In this document: piece by piece, positions 57,665 through 64,000 of the stretch
Layout of the letters: every line of letters begins with the position of its first letter
How positions within the stretch are numbered: the first letter of the stretch is position 1
Source: a virus
Virus record (IMG/VR): IMGVR_UViG_3300042562_000746
Coordinates: 62,001 to 126,000 of that record
Length of the DNA: 64,000 nt
Direction: 5' to 3' (one strand)
Notes under the pieces: model-generated
What the model was told of the DNA's origin: nothing
Seen by the model: the letters and a program-made list of their open reading frames with translations, nothing else
Database searches by the model: none
Made by a program: the position numbers and the translations under genes

Positions 57665-60600
57665 TTAGAATGAACCACCATCTATTGTTGTTTCTAATGT
57701 TGTTATTCTATAATTACTTGCACTTATTGATGTTGCAAACGATGAACTATTGTTTGTAATATCAGTACTTTGAGTTGCATCAGTTAAATAGATTGAAGCA
57801 CTTAATGCTGAAACTACATATGCACTTGCACTAAATGAAGTTGCTACCGAACTACTAAAGTCACCAGTTACACTTGCTACACTTGCAGATAATGCAGTTA
57901 TATTAGCGTTACTAGCCGATGTAGATGTTGCAAATGCTCCACTAATTGAAGTTACATTTGCTGCACTTGCACTAATTGAAGTTGCTACCGAACTACTAAA
58001 TATAGTTTGAGATGCTACACTTGCACTTAATGAAGTTGCAAAAGATGAACTAAATGAACTAGCTGATTGGAATGCTCCCCATGCACTAGCACTTGCTTCT
58101 GTAATATTTGTTGTTTGTGTTGAATCAGTTGATGCAATTGAAGCACTTAATGCTACTCTTGCTGCATTTGAAGCACTAAAGTCCGTTGCTACTGATTGAG
58201 AGAATGTACCACCAACACTTGCTACTGAAGCACTTAATTCAGTTATTTGATAATTACTTGCAGATGTTGATGTTGCAAATGATTGGCTAAATGAACTAGC
58301 TGATTGGAATGCTCCCCATGCTGATGCACTTGCTGCATTTATATCAGTATAAATTGCATCATTATAATCTGCGTATCCATCTAAATCTGCTATTGCAATT
58401 TGAGCACCACCACTTACTACACTATCACCTATTGCTAATAATACTTTACTTTCACTATTCTTAGTTCCAGCCTTCCAATAATCGTTTGTTGAATCCCAAA
58501 GTAATGAACCAGTTGCTGTATTTGGTGCAGTTACATCTTTAATATACAAACCACCATTAGTTGCACCAGTACCATTTAATTCGATGATGTTATCACCTAA
58601 TTCAATTGTAGTTGAATTAACCGAAGTTGTTGTACCTCTTACTAATAAATCTCCTTGAATTGTTACACTTGAACCAGTTAATTCAATCGCCGTTTTTAAC
58701 GATGATGAATATGTTTCTAATGCATCGATTCTACCGGTTTGTGTGTTACCATTTGATGCTAAAGAAGCACTTACTGCACTTAATGAAGAACTAAATGAAC
58801 TACTTATTGATGTTACATTTGCTGCACTTGCACTAAATGAAGTTGCTACCGCACCACTTACTACACTTAAATTTGTTGCAGTTGTAAATGCACTTGCAGA
58901 ATCTGTTGTTGCTAATGAAGAACTTACGTTAGTTATTGTTGATGCTACCGCACCACTTAAAGCAGTTTGAGAAGCCACACTTGCACTAAAATCAGTTGCA
59001 ATTGAAGCACTTAATGCTACTCTTGCTGCAGTTGAAGCACTAAAATCAGTTGCTACTGAACTACTGAATGTTCCACCTACTGATGCAACTGATGCACTTA
59101 ATTGTGTTACTTCATATACACTTGAACTAAATCTACTATCTACCGATTGAGAGAATGCACCGATATTTCCTACACCACTTATGTTTGATGCACTAAGTTC
59201 GTTAGTTATCGTTGTTTGGCTAGCAGAAACTACTAACACATTATTGTTTAAACCACTAGGTGATACTGAGAAATTAGCATTATGAACATGAACACCACTA
59301 CCTGTTGCTGTTAACATTAATTCGTTATCAGCTATGATACTAATATTATTATCTATATTTCCTAATTCAATTCTACCTTGATTTCCTGAGATATGATTAG
59401 TTACTAAATCTTGACCGAATTGAATATATACTGAACCAGTTACTACTACATCACCTGTTATATTTTGTGTTCCTACGAAACCATTTGAACCAGTTGTTGC
59501 AAATGTTGTTGATTTGAATTCTTCACTTCTTAATCTACTATCTACTGATGTACTTAATGTATTAATTGTTCCACTAACTGAAGCACTTAATGCTACTCTT
59601 GCTGCTGTTGATGAACTAAAATCGGTTGCTACTGAACTACTGAAAGTTCCACCAACACTTGCTACTGAAGCACTTAATTCAGTTATTTGATAATTACTTG
59701 CAGATGTAGAAGTTGCAAATGCTCCACTAATTGAAGTTACACTTGCACTTACTGATGTAATTAAAGCTACACTTGCAGAATCAGTTGTTGCCAATGAAGC
59801 ACTTAATGAAGTTTGTGAAGCTGCACTTGCACTTAATGAAGTTGCAAAAGATGAACTATTATTAGTTATTGAATTTGATTGCGTTGCATCTGTTTGATAT
59901 ATTGAAGAACTTAATGTATTTACATCTGATGCAATTGATGCACTTAATGCTACTCTTGCTGCGGTTGATGCTGAGAAATCAGTTGCTACTGAACTACTGA
60001 AAGTTCCACCAACTGAAGCTACACTTGCACTTAATACTGAAATATCATATGCACTTGCACTAAATCTACTATTTACTGATGCAGAATATAAACTTACATT
60101 TCCAATACCTACAATACTACCACTAATTGTACCTACCCCACCTACATATATTGAAGAACCACCTGTTAAGTTTAATGATGAACTATTACCTAAGTTCATA
60201 TTTGAATCATTAACCGCTACTGCATTATTGAAATTTGCAGTACCCGTCATATCAAATGAACCAGTTAATACTTGGTCACCATTGAATGTATTTGAACCAG
60301 TTGTTGCATAACTTCCTGTTTTAGAAGTTAAACTTTGAATATTAACACTTTGAGTTGCATCAGTTTGATAAATAGAAGCACTTAATGCTACTCTTGCTGC
60401 TGTTGATGAACTAAAATCGGTTGCTACTGAACTACTGAAAGTTCCACCAACCGAAGCTACACTTGCACTTAAAGATGTGATTTCAAAATTACTTGCTGAT
60501 GTTGAAGTTGCAAATGCTCCACTTACTGAACTTAAACTTGCACTTACCAATGCTATTGAAGCTGCACTTGCACTAAATGAAGTTGCTACCGCACCACTTA

Positions 60601-63133
60601 CTGAACTTAATTGAGATGCCGCATATGCTGCACTTGCACTATCAGTTGTTGCTATCGAAGCACTTAAAGCGGTTTCAGAAGCTACACTTGCAGAGAATGA
60701 AGTTGCAAATGCTCCACTTACTGAACTTACACTTGCACTTACATTTGTAATTTCTGCTACACTTGCACTAAATCTACTATCTACTGATTGAGAATATAAA
60801 GTTACATTTCCAATACCAGTTATAGTTGATGCACTTAATTCAGCTGATATAGTTACTGATGTATCAATTGTAACACCATTAGTTGCATCAATAGTAATAG
60901 TTTGTGCACCATCATCAATTTTTAGATAGTTGGTATCATCACCAAAGAAACTATATGATGCATTACCTTTAATATGAATATCAGAAGGGGCTGTGTTATA
61001 TATTTCAACTTTTCTTGCATCATTAACATCTGGTTGTAAAAATATACTTCCAGTACCTTTAATTTCATTAGTTACGATTAAAGAAGAACTTATTATTTGC
61101 TCACCTTTAAATGTATTTGAACCGGTTGTTGCATATGAACCAGTCAATGCTTCTAAACCAGAAACTCTACTTCCTAATGAACCACCTGTACCGATAGAAG
61201 ATTCTATTGATGCAACTCTACTATTTACTGATGTAGAATATGCCGTTACATTACCGATACCTGCTATTGTTGAAGAACTAATTTCACCACTTACATCTAA
61301 ATCACCAGTTACGATAATTGTAGATGCACTTTGTTCCATTATAGAATCACCAATATGGTCATCACCGGTTGCCACAGGTATTCTACCACTTGTTAATCCA
61401 ACTTCTTCTCCTAATGAACCCGTATTTTTAGGACCAGCAATTAACATTGCGGAGTTATAAGGTGCTCCACTATCTGCCGGATGCTCATATAACCAATGAT
61501 TGTTTATTGAATCCCACCATAAAGAACCTGTTCCTGCATTTGAACCACTATCTATTACCGAAATACCACCGAATCTAACTGCAGGTGATGCGGTATTTAA
61601 TACTATTGTATTTGTACCAATTGATACTGCACTTGCGGTTACATTCAATAAAGATGAAGAACCATATATAGTTACATCACCTGTTACAGATAACGAACCA
61701 CTAATAATTTGGTTTGCTTTGAATGTATTTGAACCAGTTGTTGCATATGTAGTTTCAATTACACCTAATCTATCTGATTGTGCATTATCTGTTAATGCTA
61801 TTGAAGCACTTAATGCTACTCTTGCTGCCGCTGATGCTGAAAAATCCGTTGCAACACTACTACTAAATGTACCACCTACTGATGCTACACTTGCAGATAA
61901 TGCTGCGATTTCTGCGTTACTTGCAGATGTTGATGTTGCAAACGCACCACTAATTGCAGTTACATTTGCTGCACTTGCTGAGAATGAAGTTGCAACAGAT
62001 GAACTTACTGAACTTAATTGAGATGCTGCATATGCTGCACTTGCTGAATCCGTTGTTGCAATTGAAGCACTTAATGAAGTTACACTTGCTGCACTTGCAC
62101 TAAATGAAGTTGCTACTGCACCACTTACTGAATTTAATTGTGAAGCTGCATATGCTGCACTTGCACTATCAGTTGTTGCTATTGAAGAACTTAAATTTGT
62201 TATTGTTGTTGCTACCGCACCACTTAAAGCAGTTTGAGAAGCGGCACTTGCTGAGAAAGAAGTTGCTACTGATGAACTAAAGTCACCAGTTACACTTGCT
62301 ACTGAAGCACTTAATGCTGAAATTTGATATGCTGATGCTGAATCAGTTGTTGCAATTGAAGAACTTAAATTTGTTATTGTTGTTGCTATCGCTCCACTTA
62401 ATGCGGTTTGAGAAGCTACACTTGCAGAATCAGTTGTTGCTATTGAAGAACTTAAAGCTGTTTGAGAAGCTGCACTTGCACTAAATGAAGTTGCTACCGC
62501 ACCACTTAAAGCAGTTTGAGAAGCTGCACTTGCAGAATCAGTTGTTGCAATTGAAGAACTTAAATTTGTTATTGTTGTTGCAATTGCACCACTTAATGCA
62601 GTTTGAGAAGCTGCACTTGCACTATCAGTTGTTGCTATTGAAGCACTTAATCCGGCAAAACCAAATACTGATTGTGAGAATGCATTTAGATTTGCGGTAC
62701 TTGCACTAAATGAGGTTGCAACCGAAGAACTAAAATCACCAGTTACACTCGCGATACTTGCTGCACTTGCACTAAATGAAGTAGCTACTGAAGCACTAAA
62801 TGTACCAATGTTACCTGTTAAGTCTGGAGTTGTATTACCATCTGCACCTAATAAGAATAAAGTGTTACTACTACTTGCATAGAAAGGAACACCATCCATT
62901 AGATTTCCGTAAGATGAAGCAGAGAATATAGGAGCTGTTGCACCTTGTAGTACTCTGTTTGCAGCTACTACTGAACCACTTTCTACTGCCGCAAATACTA
63001 TACCTTGTCCGTTAGTTACGCCTGTTAATTTACTTGAACCGGTAGCTATTAAAATCTCACCTTTTTGAAGTGAGCCGGTTGCTGAAGATAGTCTGTCTAA
63101 ACTACCACGTCTATTCTTAATGATTTGTGCCAT
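57665..63133 (-). CDS. Very long repetitive tail fibre
   Basis: An 1822-residue protein. It begins with adaptor IIKNRRGSLDRLSSATGSLQ, KGEILIATGSSKLTG, and then consists of long coiled-coil-like repeats of the type SSVATSFSASAASQTALS and SIATTDSASAA interrupted by three beta-rich blocks (about 460-600, 670-760 and 1300-1500) with KTIELTGSSVTIQGDLLV-like units. It contains two SAWGAFQSAS units. There is no S74 domain; the C-terminus ends SFATSISASNYRITTLETTI. It has a GGAG ribosome site. It probably forms a long flexible fibre shaft. Confidence 0.88.
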   Translation of the reverse strand: MAQIIKNRRGSLDRLSSATGSLQKGEILIATGSSKLTGVTNGQGIVFAAVESGSVVAANRVLQGATAPIFSASSYGNLMDGVPFYASSSNTLFLLGADGNTTPDLTGNIGTFSASVATSFSASAASIASVTGDFSSSVATSFSASTANLNAFSQSVFGFAGLSASIATTDSASAASQTALSGAIATTITNLSSSIATTDSASAASQTALSGAVATSFSASAASQTALSSSIATTDSASVASQTALSGAIATTITNLSSSIATTDSASAYQISALSASVASVTGDFSSSVATSFSASAASQTALSGAVATTITNLSSSIATTDSASAAYAASQLNSVSGAVATSFSASAASVTSLSASIATTDSASAAYAASQLSSVSSSVATSFSASAANVTAISGAFATSTSASNAEIAALSASVASVGGTFSSSVATDFSASAAARVALSASIALTDNAQSDRLGVIETTYATTGSNTFKANQIISGSLSVTGDVTIYGSSSLLNVTASAVSIGTNTIVLNTASPAVRFGGISVIDSGSNAGTGSLWWDSINNHWLYEHPADSGAPYNSAMLIAGPKNTGSLGEEVGLTSGRIPVATGDDHIGDSIMEQSASTIIVTGDLDVSGEISSSTIAGIGNVTAYSTSVNSRVASIESSIGTGGSLGSRVSGLEALTGSYATTGSNTFKGEQIISSSLIVTNEIKGTGSIFLQPDVNDARKVEIYNTAPSDIHIKGNASYSFFGDDTNYLKIDDGAQTITIDATNGVTIDTSVTISAELSASTITGIGNVTLYSQSVDSRFSASVAEITNVSASVSSVSGAFATSFSASVASETALSASIATTDSASAAYAASQLSSVSGAVATSFSASAASIALVSASLSSVSGAFATSTSASNFEITSLSASVASVGGTFSSSVATDFSSSTAARVALSASIYQTDATQSVNIQSLTSKTGSYATTGSNTFNGDQVLTGSFDMTGTANFNNAVAVNDSNMNLGNSSSLNLTGGSSIYVGGVGTISGSIVGIGNVSLYSASVNSRFSASAYDISVLSASVASVGGTFSSSVATDFSASTAARVALSASIASDVNTLSSSIYQTDATQSNSITNNSSSFATSLSASAASQTSLSASLATTDSASVALITSVSASVTSISGAFATSTSASNYQITELSASVASVGGTFSSSVATDFSSSTAARVALSASVSGTINTLSTSVDSRLRSEEFKSTTFATTGSNGFVGTQNITGDVVVTGSVYIQFGQDLVTNHISGNQGRIELGNIDNNISIIADNELMLTATGSGVHVHNANFSVSPSGLNNNVLVVSASQTTITNELSASNISGVGNIGAFSQSVDSRFSSSVYEVTQLSASVASVGGTFSSSVATDFSASTAARVALSASIATDFSASVASQTALSGAVASTITNVSSSLATTDSASAFTTATNLSVVSGAVATSFSASAANVTSISSSFSSSLSAVSASLASNGNTQTGRIDALETYSSSLKTAIELTGSSVTIQGDLLVRGTTTSVNSTTIELGDNIIELNGTGATNGGLYIKDVTAPNTATGSLLWDSTNDYWKAGTKNSESKVLLAIGDSVVSGGAQIAIADLDGYADYNDAIYTDINAASASAWGAFQSASSFSQSFATSTSASNYQITELSASVASVGGTFSQSVATDFSASNAARVALSASIASTDSTQTTNITEASASAWGAFQSASSFSSSFATSLSASVASQTIFSSSVATSISASAANVTSISGAFATSTSASNANITALSASVASVTGDFSSSVATSFSASAYVVSALSASIYLTDATQSTDITNNSSSFATSISASNYRITTLETTIDGGSF
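57700..62800 (-). repeat. Degenerate repeats within the long fibre gene
   Basis: Units encoding ATSFSASAAS, IATTDSASAA, SSVATDFSAS and ASVGGTFSSSVATDFS recur dozens of times, often with near-identical DNA. Repeats of this kind could recombine and change fibre length. Boundaries are approximate. Confidence 0.75.
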
Positions 63134-63232
63134 AATTTTATTGGGGTTACTCCTTTACTTCTAATAAATAGTTAAATTTATTAGTAATCCGTAGATTATT
63201 TGAATATATTATTGTTTTATTTTGAATTAATT

Positions 63233-63898
63233 CTACCACTCACCCCCATCCGCTACTGATGATGTTACATACACCTCGTAATCGGTTGCAAACGTTGTAT
63301 CTACCGTTGATGCCATTGTAGAACCCGATGTAAAGTTTGCGTTAAATATATCAATCACTTGTTGTGAAGATGATATTACACCTATTGGAAAATAGTTTTG
63401 TATGCTAGCCAACGAATTTGCAATAGATGCACTTACCAATGCTTCTGATGCTGATATAGATTGGCTTACTGCTGCTAATTCTAAATCCGTTGCAAAGGTT
63501 GTACTTAATGAAGAACTAAATTGTTCTACTGCATCTAATCTACTATCTATTGAACTACTAAATGGTTGTATATTACCTATTAAATTAATTGCCTCATTTC
63601 CAGTTGAACTTAATAAATGTAAAGTAGAACTACCGCTTGTATAATATGGAATACCATCAATTAAACCATTATAAACTCCGTTTGATAAATCAGGTGCAGT
63701 TGAACCCGTTGTTTTCATTATTCTATTTGTTGCCTGAACTGAACCACTTTCAGTTGTAGTAAACATAATAGAAGAACCATTTGAAGATGGGATACCAATA
63801 GATGCTGATGCAAATATTACCTCACCTTTTTGTAGTGAACCAGTAATAGTAGATAATCTCTCTAAACTACCACGTTTTAATTTTAATATTTGACTCAT
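63233..63898 (-). CDS. Fibre-family protein (short)
   Basis: A 221-residue protein: adaptor ILKLKRGSLERLSTITGSLQ, KGEVIFASASIGIPSSNGSS, then YYTSGSSTLHLLSSTGNEA and Ser-rich helices. Its first 120 residues closely match the 1822-residue fibre N-terminus. It ends TDYEVYVTSSVADGGEW, like the partial gene at the right edge. A truncated paralogue of the long fibre, or a separate collar protein. Confidence 0.78.
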   Translation of the reverse strand: MSQILKLKRGSLERLSTITGSLQKGEVIFASASIGIPSSNGSSIMFTTTESGSVQATNRIMKTTGSTAPDLSNGVYNGLIDGIPYYTSGSSTLHLLSSTGNEAINLIGNIQPFSSSIDSRLDAVEQFSSSLSTTFATDLELAAVSQSISASEALVSASIANSLASIQNYFPIGVISSSQQVIDIFNANFTSGSTMASTVDTTFATDYEVYVTSSVADGGEW

Positions 63899-63935
63899 TA
63901 TATAGGTTTCCTATGTTATTTATTTTTTAATTATG

Positions 63936-64000
63936 TTAAAATTCGCCTTGATCAATTATTTGTGAAGAAGTAATATAAACTTCGTAATCTGTTGCGTATA
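63936..64000 (-). CDS. C-terminal end of another fibre-family protein (5' part outside)
   Basis: The last 21 codons before TAA (63936-63938) read ATDYEVYITSSQIIDQGEF at the end, nearly the same ending as the 221-residue protein (ATDYEVYVTSS). It shows that the paralogous fibre array continues beyond the window. Confidence 0.7.
   Translation of the reverse strand, partial: YATDYEVYITSSQIIDQGEF

Noticed and set aside
36576-62709. Many plus-strand frames opposite the tail and fibre genes (for example 36921-37667 and 61500-62021)
   Set aside because: They are antisense shadows of repetitive, AT-rich coding sequence, lack ribosome sites and overlap well-supported minus-strand genes.
57700-62800. 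Repeats that could be mistaken for a CRISPR array
   Set aside because: They are in-frame protein repeats of a fibre gene, of irregular spacing, with no unique spacers.

Overview
This window is a stretch of a large, AT-rich genome of a T4-type contractile-tailed bacteriophage. Essentially every gene lies on the minus strand, so transcription runs right to left. It encodes a T4-style replisome (sliding clamp, family-B DNA polymerase, gp41-like helicase, FEN/RNase H-type nuclease, UvsX-like recombinase, gp32-like SSB) and a T4-style tail (sheath, tube, tape measure, baseplate proteins, fibres). The host is probably a Bacteroidota bacterium. Three things suggest this: early promoters of Bacteroidota form (a -33 TTTGGTA box and a -7 box of TAnnTTT type), few strong Shine-Dalgarno sites, and small families typical of that phylum (a DUF5522-like Cys protein, a DUF2061 membrane protein).

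Layout by coordinate. 1-7.7 kb: dUTPase, a methyltransferase-like protein, clamp and DNA polymerase, then a 2H phosphoesterase, a 2OG-oxygenase-like protein and a nucleoside-phosphorylase-like protein. 7.7-9.9 kb: an SGNH hydrolase-like protein and small proteins mixed with the first tRNAs. 9.9-13.8 kb: an RNA-dense island with 18 of the 19 recognisable tRNAs, a tmRNA (ssrA) with an alanine-type acceptor and a tag ending in -DYAVAA, and a roughly 1.2-kb protein-free block bounded by a promoter and a terminator and full of GNRA/UUCG-type hairpins. That block looks like a giant structured non-coding RNA. 13.8-20.2 kb: AAA+ ATPase, second SGNH hydrolase, second methyltransferase-like protein, acetyltransferase, asparagine synthetase, thioredoxin, PhoH, Cys-rich protein. 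20.2-27.2 kb: cobalamin-type ribonucleotide reductase, helicase, nuclease, recombinase, SSB, DUF3310. 27.2-30.4 kb: three 2OG-Fe(II) oxygenase-like proteins, DUF2061, a nucleotidyltransferase and an APS-kinase-like protein. 30.4-35.1 kb: a large unknown protein, a divergent family-A polymerase-like protein and a phytanoyl-CoA-dioxygenase-like protein. 35.1-47.8 kb: baseplate, tape measure, tail chaperone-like pair, tube and sheath. 47.9-64 kb: fibre/adhesin genes sharing an N-terminal adaptor, two with S74-type chaperone ends, one carrying a Hint/intein-like domain, plus a glycosyltransferase.

How it works together: the replication genes and nucleotide genes (dUTPase, RNR, thioredoxin) make and copy DNA. 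The tRNA/tmRNA/ncRNA island probably supports translation late in infection. The tail genes follow in assembly order. The enzyme cassettes at 13.8-19 kb and 27-30 kb look like modification or host-takeover functions whose substrates cannot be read from sequence. Both window edges cut genes: the left edge removes the C-terminus of one protein and the right edge removes the N-terminus of a fibre protein.
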